Assembly (NCBI GenBank): GCA_947458795.1
Contig: CANHCD010000157.1
Span: 1 to 5,502, forward strand
Length of the DNA stretch: 5,502 nt
Reading direction: 5' to 3'
Origin: Cyclobacteriaceae bacterium
Lineage (GTDB): Bacteria > Bacteroidota > Bacteroidia > Cytophagales > Cyclobacteriaceae
The notes beneath the pieces are model-generated. The model did not search any database. It saw only the letters and a program-made list of their open reading frames with translations, and was not told the origin of the DNA. Positions 1 to 5,502 of this stretch are shown here, piece after piece (position 1 is the stretch's first letter; every line of letters begins with the position of its first letter). The position numbers and the translations under genes were made by a program.

Positions 1-89
1 CTCCAAGCTAGGTACGCTTAGACACCACAATTTGCCTGCTTAGGCCTTTGTTTCTAGCAATTTTCTATCTTTAGGGCCAAATATCGGGT
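1..89. other. Non-coding leader upstream of the SDR gene
   Basis: This stretch carries several stop codons and I see no credible coding continuation from a gene to the left. It holds a short hairpin-capable repeat at 34-45 (GCCT-GCTT-AGGC, 4-bp stem) followed by a T-rich tract, which could be a remnant of an upstream terminator but is too weak to call. It presumably contains the SDR promoter. Confidence 0.5.
66..73 (+). promoter_or_regulatory. Possible Bacteroidota -7 element before the SDR gene
   Basis: TATCTTTA matches five of the six fixed positions of the Bacteroidota consensus TAnnTTTG and lies 16 bases before the SDR start codon. The nearest upstream TTTG (47-50) is only 15 bases away, shorter than the usual spacing to a -33 element, so this is a weak candidate resting on sequence similarity alone. 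Confidence 0.2.
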
Positions 90-902
90 ATGAACTATAG
101 GAATAAAGTGGTACTTATCACTGGAGCCACCTCAGGAATAGGAGAGGCCTGTGCGGCTGCCTTTGGTGCAGCAGGTGCCAAACTAGTCATCACAGGAAGA
201 AATCCACAAAAGCTTGAGGATTGTGCAGCTCAGTTGCGCGCCAAAAACTATCCCGTACTTCCTATCCTAGCTGATGCAGGTTCAGAAGCCGACAACCGTC
301 GCATGGCCGAGGAAACGCTTGCGCACTATGGTCAGCTAGATATCTTGGTCAACAACGCAGGAATCTCCATGCGGGCCTTATTTCAGGACCTGGATCTGGA
401 CGTGTTTCGAAAGGTGATGGATACTAATTTTTGGGGAACTGTCTATGCAACCAAGTTCTGTTTACCCGCCATTTTGGCTTCCAAGGGCTCTATTATTGGG
501 ATTTCCTCCATCAATGGCTATCGGGGTACGCCTGCACGCACTGCCTATTCGGCAAGTAAGTATGCGATGAATGGATTTTTTGAGTCGTTGCGTACTGAGG
601 TCATGAAAAAGGGAGTTCATGTGCTCGTGGTCGCTCCTGGATTTACCAGTTCCAACATCCGAAATACTGCTTTAACTGCCTCAGGGGCTTCACAAGGAGA
701 ATCCCCACGCGACGAATCCAAGATGATGACTTCCGAAGAAGTGGCAAACCACATTCTCCGGGCCACCTGGAAAAGAAAACGTGACCTGGTACTTACTGCA
801 CAAGGAAAGCTGGCGGTGTTTTTAAACAAATGGATTCCAGGAATCCTGGATGGCATCGTGTACAATCAGATGGCCAAGGAGAAAGACTCCCCTTTCACCT
901 AA
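90..902 (+). CDS. Classical short-chain dehydrogenase/reductase (SDR), substrate unknown
   Basis: This complete 270-residue protein has the length and motif order of a classical Rossmann-fold SDR, a soluble NAD(P)(H)-dependent oxidoreductase. The nucleotide-binding glycine motif is TGATSGIG at residues 11-18. Arg37, after the second strand (VITGR), favours NADP(H) over NAD(H), by family rule. The structural NNAG motif is at 88-91. The full catalytic tetrad is present: Asn113, Ser140, and Tyr153/Lys157 in YSASK. The C-terminal third (about 184-270) is the substrate-binding part and has a basic KRKRD stretch and hydrophobic segments, reminiscent of DHRS7/11-beta-HSD-like SDRs. The substrate cannot be read from the sequence. 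The ATG at 90 is chosen because the Rossmann strand starts at residue 6, as usual. There is no Shine-Dalgarno, normal for Bacteroidota. The gene is monocistronic here and ends 16 bp from the convergent DUF218 gene. Confidence 0.95.
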   Translation: MNYRNKVVLITGATSGIGEACAAAFGAAGAKLVITGRNPQKLEDCAAQLRAKNYPVLPILADAGSEADNRRMAEETLAHYGQLDILVNNAGISMRALFQDLDLDVFRKVMDTNFWGTVYATKFCLPAILASKGSIIGISSINGYRGTPARTAYSASKYAMNGFFESLRTEVMKKGVHVLVVAPGFTSSNIRNTALTASGASQGESPRDESKMMTSEEVANHILRATWKRKRDLVLTAQGKLAVFLNKWIPGILDGIVYNQMAKEKDSPFT

Positions 903-918
903 TTCCAGGTATCAGCCA

Positions 919-1689
919 TCAATTGTAGCCTACTAGTCGGTATACGACCAGACCAATCCATTCTTTTACCAACAGTTGCCAACTAGATATCGCCCCTGGA
1001 CCTGGATAAAGGAGCGATGGGAGATCATACTTAACATCGTGGCTGTAGTAATCTACTGGAAAGGGGATGGTGTTGAGCCCTACTTTGTCAAAGCATTTTT
1101 TCGATCGAGGCATGTGAAATGCTGAAGTAATCAGCACAAACTCTTGCTCGATATCGATCCCCTGTTTTTCCAAAAATTCTTTGGTAAAAAGTGCATTTTC
1201 TCGGGTATTCACACTTTTTTCTTCAATTAGAATGTCGGTCTCCGGCATACCCGTCATGATCAAAAAGCGCTTGAGTAATTCCGCCTCGCTGCTGGAATTT
1301 GTTGGATTCAAGCCCTGGCCTCCAGTAATGAGGATTTTCTTGATCTTGCCCATGCGGTAGAGCTGTAAGGCCTGCGTGATGCGATCTGCCCCTCTTCCAA
1401 AGAAGGTCCGGTCTGAAGTGGTTTTGTTCAAGTTGGTGACTCCAGTCAGGACAATGCCGATTTCAGAGGGAGGAATTTCATCAAAGGATTTGTAAGGTGG
1501 TTCCCAAGCGAGTAGCGCTAGATTGGAAAGAAAAGGATTGGAAAATAAGAGAAGAAGCACAATTCCTGCTCCTAGGATTTTTCTTCCGGTGGACTTGGGC
1601 GTGAAAAAGAAAGCGGCTAGCAGGAATAGAATGACCAAGGTAAGTGGCATAGCCAAAAAACTTAGGAATTGAGAGAAGTAGAAAAACAT
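919..1689 (-). CDS. DUF218 membrane protein of the YdcF/SanA/ElyC family
   Basis: The 256-residue protein has two N-terminal hydrophobic segments (about 7-29 and 38-61) and then a DUF218 domain. Conserved blocks are a strand-like GIVLTGV (78-84), DRITQALQLYRMGKIKKILITGG (from 102), an SEAE block (134-137), the family signature SVNTRENA (159-166), and the ITSAFHMPRS block (187-196). This layout and length match E. coli ElyC (about 259 residues), linked to envelope and peptidoglycan precursor homeostasis, and resemble SanA. The family's biochemical reaction is not firmly established, so the envelope role is inferred from homologues. The first transmembrane segment begins only a few residues after Met1, supporting the ATG at 1687-1689. 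The gene is read away from the flavoprotein gene and toward the SDR gene. An alternative is another two-helix YdcF-family paralogue, because family members are hard to separate by eye. Confidence 0.9.
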   Translation of the reverse strand: MFFYFSQFLSFLAMPLTLVILFLLAAFFFTPKSTGRKILGAGIVLLLLFSNPFLSNLALLAWEPPYKSFDEIPPSEIGIVLTGVTNLNKTTSDRTFFGRGADRITQALQLYRMGKIKKILITGGQGLNPTNSSSEAELLKRFLIMTGMPETDILIEEKSVNTRENALFTKEFLEKQGIDIEQEFVLITSAFHMPRSKKCFDKVGLNTIPFPVDYYSHDVKYDLPSLLYPGPGAISSWQLLVKEWIGLVVYRLVGYN

Positions 1690-1846
1690 AGTTGCTGGGG
1701 TTGAATGCTAAAAACTGAAATCCAATGGCGAGCAGTTCTTTCTGACTCTTTCCGCTTCATTACTTGCCGCAAGATTTTTACCCTTCAAAAGTGCATATTT
1801 TTATTTTTTGTTCGTAAAAATTTGCTGTAGAAAGCTAATTTTGAAT
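1690..1846. promoter_or_regulatory. Divergent intergenic region between the DUF218 and flavoprotein genes
   Basis: This 157-bp A/T-rich spacer lies between two divergent genes and must hold both promoters. It contains a short palindrome, CTTGC-C-GCAAG, at 1763-1773, and a T-rich run at about 1797-1809. I see no TAnnTTTG-like element on the minus strand for the DUF218 gene. In-frame TTG codons at 1808 and 1841 could lengthen the flavoprotein but are poorer starts than the ATG at 1847. Confidence 0.5.
1836..1843 (+). promoter_or_regulatory. Exact TAnnTTTG match just before the flavoprotein ATG
   Basis: TAATTTTG matches all six fixed positions of the Bacteroidota -7 consensus. It ends three bases before the ATG at 1847, so a transcript from it would be leaderless or nearly so. 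The candidate -33 TTTG elements (1807-1810 and 1821-1824) are 25 and 11 bases away, neither at the usual spacing. In A/T-rich DNA a chance match is quite possible. Confidence 0.25.
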
Positions 1847-4792
1847 ATGCCTTCAGACCAGCCCAACCTCATTCCTTTTTTAGAAAAATTAGCCGCTCAA
1901 TTGGACGGTTCGCTCCACTGGGATTTACTTACACAAACCTTGTATGCAACGGATGCATCCGTGTATCGGGAGGTTCCTTTGGCAGTAGCTTTTCCCAAAA
2001 CGGAAAAAGACATACAGCGATTGATTCAATTTGCTACGGATAATGGTACCTCCTTGATCCCACGAACGGCAGGAACTTCACTAGCAGGGCAATGTGTGGG
2101 CAACGGAATCGTGGTAGATGTGTCTACGCATTTCAACCAAATCCTTGAACTAAATGCAGAAGAGCGTTGGGTTCGGGTACAGCCGGGGGTAGTTCGTGAT
2201 GAGCTCAATCGGTATTTAAAGCCTTATGGCTTATTCTTTTCCCCCATTACCTCTACCGCCAATCGTGCGATGATTGGAGGGATGGTGGGCAACAACTCCT
2301 CAGGAACTACTTCTATCGTGTATGGCGTCACCCGTGACAAGGTAATTTCATTAGATACTATCCTCAGCGATGGAAAAAAGGTGGTTTTCCAAGCCCTCTC
2401 TCCTGAGGATTTTAAGCAAAAGTGTGGACAAAAAGATTTGGAGGGAATGCTCTACCGGCAGGCCTTTGAGGAGCTAAGCCTTCAAGAAGCTCGGGAAGAA
2501 ATACATGCCCAGTTTCCTAAAAAATCCATCCATCGACGCAATACAGGCTATGCAGTGGATGAACTTTTAAAATCTTCCCAATTTGAAGGAACAGCGGATT
2601 TCAATTTCTGCAAGCTTTTAGCCGGTTCAGAGGGTACTTTGGCGGTGACTACGGAGATTAAAATTAGCCTTGATCCGCTACCAGATCCCATAGAAATCGT
2701 GGTTGCGGCACATTTTGAAAGCATTCACGAGAGTATGAAATCTGCTCAGGTGGCCATGAAGCATTCCGTGACGGCAGTGGAGTTGATGGACAAAATCATA
2801 TTGGACTGCACCAAGGAAAGCATCGAATATTCCAAAAACCGCTACTTCGTGGAGGGGGATCCCAAAGCCCTACTCATGATTGAGTTTAGAGGGAAGACCC
2901 TGGAGGAAGCTATGGCAAAGGGCGAAGCCTTGATTGCTGACTTGAAGGCTGCTGGCTATGGCTATGCTTATCCGATCATTGAACCCGAGAAAGTGGCTTC
3001 TGCTTGGGCGCTTCGAGCGGCTGGACTAGGCTTGCTTGGGAATATTCCTGGCGATCCCAAGGCGGTGGCCTGTATCGAAGATACGGCGGTGGACATCACT
3101 GATTTGGCAGATTACATTGATGAGTTGGATGGGATTTTGGCAGGTTTTAATCAAAACCCTGTGCATTATGCCCATGCGGGGGCAGGAGAGATCCACATGC
3201 GGCCCATTCTGGACTTGAAAAAAGCCGAAGATGTGGAGGAGTTTTACCAGATTTCCCTTGCATCTGCCCAATTAGTCAAGAAATACCAAGGTTCGCTATC
3301 CGGAGAGCATGGGGATGGCCGCGTACGTGCTGCCTTTATTCCGATGATGGTGGGAGAAAAAAATTACCAGCTCTTCCGACGCATTAAGTATACCTGGGAT
3401 CCAAAAAATATCTTCAATCCAGGTAAGATTGTGGATGCCGCCCCGATGAACCAGTTTCTCCGCTACGAGGTAGGGATGCATACGCCGGATCCAGAGACGG
3501 TTTTTGATTTTTCAGCAGCCGGAGGGATCTTGAGATTGGCAGAGAAATGCAATGGCTCGGGCGATTGTCGCAAGCTGCCTGGTTCAGGAGGCACCATGTG
3601 TCCTTCCTTTATGGCTACTCGCAACGAGCGGGATTCCGTCCGTGGCAGAGCAAATACGCTACGCGAGTTTTTGACGCTGGACAAAAAGGAAAATGCCTTT
3701 GATCACCCCGAAATCAAGGAGGCGCTAGACTTGTGTTTGAGTTGCAAGGGTTGCACGGCAGAGTGTCCATCCAATGTGGACATGTCCAGCATGAAGGCGG
3801 AATTCTTGTATCAATACCAAAAGACGCATGGAGTATCACTTCGATCTAGGGCTTTTGCGTACATCAATGACTTAAATCGTTTGGGGTCATTGGTTCCGGT
3901 GGTTTCCAATTTTTTCTTGACCAACTCGTTTACTGGAGGTCTGTTAAAGTCATTTTTAGGGGTGGCCCCAAGTCGAAACCTGCCTGAAATCAGTTCGGTC
4001 AGCTTGCGGGCTTGGTATAATAACAACTATGCCGCCCTTCCTGCTCCAGCCAAGATGATCAAGACGGTATATTTTTTCGTAGATGAGTTTACAAATTACA
4101 ACGATACCCAAATCGGGATCAAGGCCATCTCCTTGCTTAAAAAATTAGGCTATGAGGTCAAGGTAGTCGATCACGAGGAGAGTGGGCGTTCTGCCCTCTC
4201 CAAAGGATTGCTGCTCAAGGCAAAAAAACATGCAGAAGCCAATGTGCGCATTTTTGAAAACTTAATTGATGGCAACAGTCCATTGATTGGCTTGGAGCCT
4301 TCAGCGATTTTAGGATTCCGTGACGAGTACCCACGCATTGTGGGTCCAGAATGGGTGGAAGGAGCCAAAAAGCTCAAGTTTCACGCGCAGCTAATCGATG
4401 AATTTTTGGGTAAGGAAGTTGCCGCAGGCAATATCAAGTCTGAAGAATTCACCACGCAAGCACAAAAGATCAAGTTGCACGGACACTGCCACCAAAAGGC
4501 GCTTTCATCACTGAGTTGGACGCAAAAGATTCTTTCAATCCCGGCTAATTATGTCGTAGAAACGATCCCTAGTGGTTGTTGTGGGATGGCTGGCTCCTTT
4601 GGCTACGAGGCGGAGCATTTTGCCGTATCCCAGCAAATCGGTGAGCTGGTCTTGTTTCCTGCAGTTCGAAAGGCGGAGGCAGATACCTTGATTGCAGCAC
4701 CGGGCACTTCCTGTCGTCATCAAATCAGTGATGGTACAGGAAGGAAGGCCTTGCATCCGATTGAGATCCTTTGGGATGCCTTGAAGCGCTAA
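1847..4792 (+). CDS. FAD-linked oxidase / Fe-S / CCG-domain fusion, YdiJ-like D-2-hydroxyacid dehydrogenase
   Basis: From the ATG at 1847 this is a 981-residue protein close to the length of E. coli YdiJ (about 1018). The N-terminal PCMH-type FAD domain shows PRTAGTSLAGQ (72-82), VQPG (111-114) and MIGGMVGNNSSG (142-153). The FAD-oxidase C-terminal domain shows HYAHAGAGEIH (440-450) and GEHGDGR (486-492), which carry the residues that contact flavin, metal and 2-hydroxyacid in this family. Two Fe-S motifs follow: Cys568, Cys574, Cys585-Pro, then Cys630-x2-Cys633-x2-Cys636-x3-Cys640-Pro. The C-terminal heterodisulfide-reductase-like region (about 739-981) has Cys881, Cys911-Cys912-Gly913 and Cys956. 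By family knowledge it oxidises a D-2-hydroxyacid (D-2-hydroxyglutarate or D-lactate) and passes electrons through flavin and Fe-S to an acceptor, probably peripherally at the membrane because no transmembrane helix is evident. The substrate is inferred, not seen. A TTG start at 1808 would add 13 residues but is less likely. Confidence 0.93.
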   Translation: MPSDQPNLIPFLEKLAAQLDGSLHWDLLTQTLYATDASVYREVPLAVAFPKTEKDIQRLIQFATDNGTSLIPRTAGTSLAGQCVGNGIVVDVSTHFNQILELNAEERWVRVQPGVVRDELNRYLKPYGLFFSPITSTANRAMIGGMVGNNSSGTTSIVYGVTRDKVISLDTILSDGKKVVFQALSPEDFKQKCGQKDLEGMLYRQAFEELSLQEAREEIHAQFPKKSIHRRNTGYAVDELLKSSQFEGTADFNFCKLLAGSEGTLAVTTEIKISLDPLPDPIEIVVAAHFESIHESMKSAQVAMKHSVTAVELMDKIILDCTKESIEYSKNRYFVEGDPKALLMIEFRGKTLEEAMAKGEALIADLKAAGYGYAYPIIEPEKVASAWALRAAGLGLLGNIPGDPKAVACIEDTAVDITDLADYIDELDGILAGFNQNPVHYAHAGAGEIHMRPILDLKKAEDVEEFYQISLASAQLVKKYQGSLSGEHGDGRVRAAFIPMMVGEKNYQLFRRIKYTWDPKNIFNPGKIVDAAPMNQFLRYEVGMHTPDPETVFDFSAAGGILRLAEKCNGSGDCRKLPGSGGTMCPSFMATRNERDSVRGRANTLREFLTLDKKENAFDHPEIKEALDLCLSCKGCTAECPSNVDMSSMKAEFLYQYQKTHGVSLRSRAFAYINDLNRLGSLVPVVSNFFLTNSFTGGLLKSFLGVAPSRNLPEISSVSLRAWYNNNYAALPAPAKMIKTVYFFVDEFTNYNDTQIGIKAISLLKKLGYEVKVVDHEESGRSALSKGLLLKAKKHAEANVRIFENLIDGNSPLIGLEPSAILGFRDEYPRIVGPEWVEGAKKLKFHAQLIDEFLGKEVAAGNIKSEEFTTQAQKIKLHGHCHQKALSSLSWTQKILSIPANYVVETIPSGCCGMAGSFGYEAEHFAVSQQIGELVLFPAVRKAEADTLIAAPGTSCRHQISDGTGRKALHPIEILWDALKR

Positions 4793-4912
4793 AAGACGGG
4801 CGTCCCCATCCAACTTTCTTCTTTTTCAGAAGACTGACAATTCTTGTCAAATTACAATCTTCCAAAAGGGATTGCGTCTGGACTTGGCTATATTCGAGTT
4901 CAATTTTTTTCT
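4793..4912. other. Intergenic spacer between the flavoprotein and helicase genes
   Basis: This 120-bp gap carries pyrimidine-rich runs (about 4811-4827), a perfect inverted repeat (4835-4849) and an A/T-rich stretch just before the helicase ATG. TATATTCG at 4889-4896 matches five of six fixed positions of TAnnTTTG, but I find no TTTG at suitable distance upstream. The spacing suggests that the helicase gene has its own promoter, although read-through from the flavoprotein gene is possible. Confidence 0.5.
4835..4849. repeat. Perfect inverted repeat TGACAA-TTC-TTGTCA
   Basis: The two arms are exact 6-bp complements around a 3-base centre. A second, weaker pairing is possible between GAAGA (4829-4833) and TCTTC (4858-4862) outside it. 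No T-run follows the right arm, so it is a poor intrinsic terminator in the forward direction. An operator or an mRNA hairpin are both open. The repeat itself is directly visible and its function is unknown. Confidence 0.5.
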
Positions 4913-5502
4913 ATGGCAAAACCCTTTCTACTCTACAGGTCCTCGGCAGGTTCGGGTAAGACCTATACGCTCACATTAGAATACCTGAAGTTGGCACTGA
5001 AAAATCCCAAGTCAGGGTACCGACAAATTTTGGCAGTAACCTTCACCAATAAGGCTACGCAAGAGATGAAGGAGCGAATTGTGGAGGTTTTGGAGCGCTT
5101 GAGTAGGGAGGTAAGGCCTGGTGAATCCTTGGATGATGAACTGATGGATCACCTAGACTTTGATGCAGAGCAGTTGATGTTTCGCGCTCGCGCCACGCTG
5201 CTACATATTCTACATGGTTATGGACATTTTGCAGTAAGCACCATTGATTCTTTTTTTCAAAAGGTTATCCGCTCCTTTGCTCGAGAGATGGACTTGCAAG
5301 CCAAGTTTGATGTGGAGATGGATACCGATGCGGTATTGGACAAACTCGTAGATCGGATTGTAGAAAAGGTGGCAGATGATCCTGCTTTAAAAAACTGGTT
5401 GATTGTTTACGCGGAGGAACTGCTATTGGATGGAAAGTCCTGGGACATTCGAGTTGGGATAAAGGGCCTGGGTAAAGAGATTTTTCAGGAGCGGTTTAAG
5501 GC
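4913..5502 (+). CDS. UvrD/AddA-type helicase, N-terminal part (cut by the window edge)
   Basis: The reading frame runs open from the ATG at 4913 to the end of the window, giving 196 complete codons with no stop. The start carries superfamily 1A helicase motifs in order: the Walker A motif SSAGSGKT (residues 10-17), motif Ia in ILAVTFTNKATQEM (39-52), and the STIDSFFQ block (109-116) typical of AddA/RecB-like proteins. A close Walker A after about nine residues and an acidic helical insert (about 66-90) fit the Bacteroidota AddA-like exonuclease subunits, which are usually above 1000 residues with a C-terminal nuclease domain. That part lies outside the window, so RecB-, AddA- and plain UvrD-type proteins cannot be fully separated. 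Such proteins unwind and resect double-strand breaks, usually with an AddB-like partner. The in-frame region upstream to the TGA at 4835 offers only TTG codons, so ATG 4913 is preferred despite no Shine-Dalgarno. Confidence 0.9.
   Translation, partial: MAKPFLLYRSSAGSGKTYTLTLEYLKLALKNPKSGYRQILAVTFTNKATQEMKERIVEVLERLSREVRPGESLDDELMDHLDFDAEQLMFRARATLLHILHGYGHFAVSTIDSFFQKVIRSFAREMDLQAKFDVEMDTDAVLDKLVDRIVEKVADDPALKNWLIVYAEELLLDGKSWDIRVGIKGLGKEIFQERFK

Noticed and set aside
34..54. Possible terminator of an upstream gene (GCCT-GCTT-AGGC plus T-rich tract)
   Set aside because: The stem is only 4 bp and the following tract is interrupted by G and C, so it could arise by chance.
1763..1773. CTTGC-C-GCAAG palindrome as an operator
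   Set aside because: It is only 11 bases and could form just a 4-bp stem; without a second copy or a known regulator it is not worth a separate call.
1808..1846. N-terminal extension of the flavoprotein from a TTG at 1808
   Set aside because: The added 13 residues are poorly conserved in character and come from A/T-rich leader DNA; the ATG at 1847 gives a normal family N-terminus.
3463..3684. Minus-strand open frames inside the flavoprotein gene (for example 3463-3684 and 3026-3271)
   Set aside because: They lie opposite clearly conserved coding sequence and show no family motifs, so they are shadow frames.
4771..4827. Possible intrinsic terminator after the flavoprotein gene (GGATG...CATCC followed by a pyrimidine run)
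   Set aside because: The 5-bp arms are far apart, do not extend, and the first arm lies in the coding sequence; the T-run is mixed with C.
4771..4959. A 62-codon open frame overlapping the flavoprotein 3' end and the helicase start
   Set aside because: It overlaps two well-supported genes in another frame, has a low-complexity Phe-rich translation and no recognisable motif.

Overview
The window is ordinary chromosomal housekeeping or metabolic DNA, most likely from a member of the Bacteroidota (a Cytophagales-like marine or soil bacterium would fit). I infer this from three things. No gene start has a Shine-Dalgarno sequence, and the leaders before the starts are mostly A/T-rich. A TAnnTTTG-type element is visible. 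The protein flavours also fit, especially the AddA-like helicase N-terminus and the long FAD/Fe-S/CCG fusion oxidoreductase. The lineage call is an inference and was not tested by a search.

Layout. Positions 1-89 are non-coding leader. Positions 90-902 (+) encode a complete classical short-chain dehydrogenase/reductase (SDR). It converges, with only 16 bp between stop codons, on 919-1689 (-), a small inner-membrane protein of the DUF218 (YdcF/SanA/ElyC) family. A 157-bp divergent spacer (1690-1846) then separates that gene from 1847-4792 (+). This large gene codes for a 981-residue flavoprotein with a PCMH-type FAD domain, a FAD-oxidase C-terminal domain, two Fe-S cysteine clusters and a C-terminal heterodisulfide-reductase-like (CCG) region. 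It has the architecture of E. coli YdiJ and related D-2-hydroxyacid dehydrogenases. After a 120-bp gap with a perfect 6+6 bp inverted repeat comes the first 196 codons of a UvrD/AddA-type helicase (4913 to the window edge, +), cut by the end of the window.

How the genes relate. The four genes do not look like one pathway or one operon. The SDR and the DUF218 gene are convergent, the DUF218 gene and the flavoprotein are divergent, and the helicase follows the flavoprotein at a distance that suggests its own promoter. Functions range over redox metabolism (SDR, flavoprotein), envelope biology (DUF218) and DNA break repair (helicase). I found no CRISPR array, RNA gene, insertion sequence, att site or phage/defence module. 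I see no convincing sign of a novel system. The points most worth a second look are the cysteine-less first half of the CCG region, a TAnnTTTG element four bases before the flavoprotein ATG, and the palindrome before the helicase gene.
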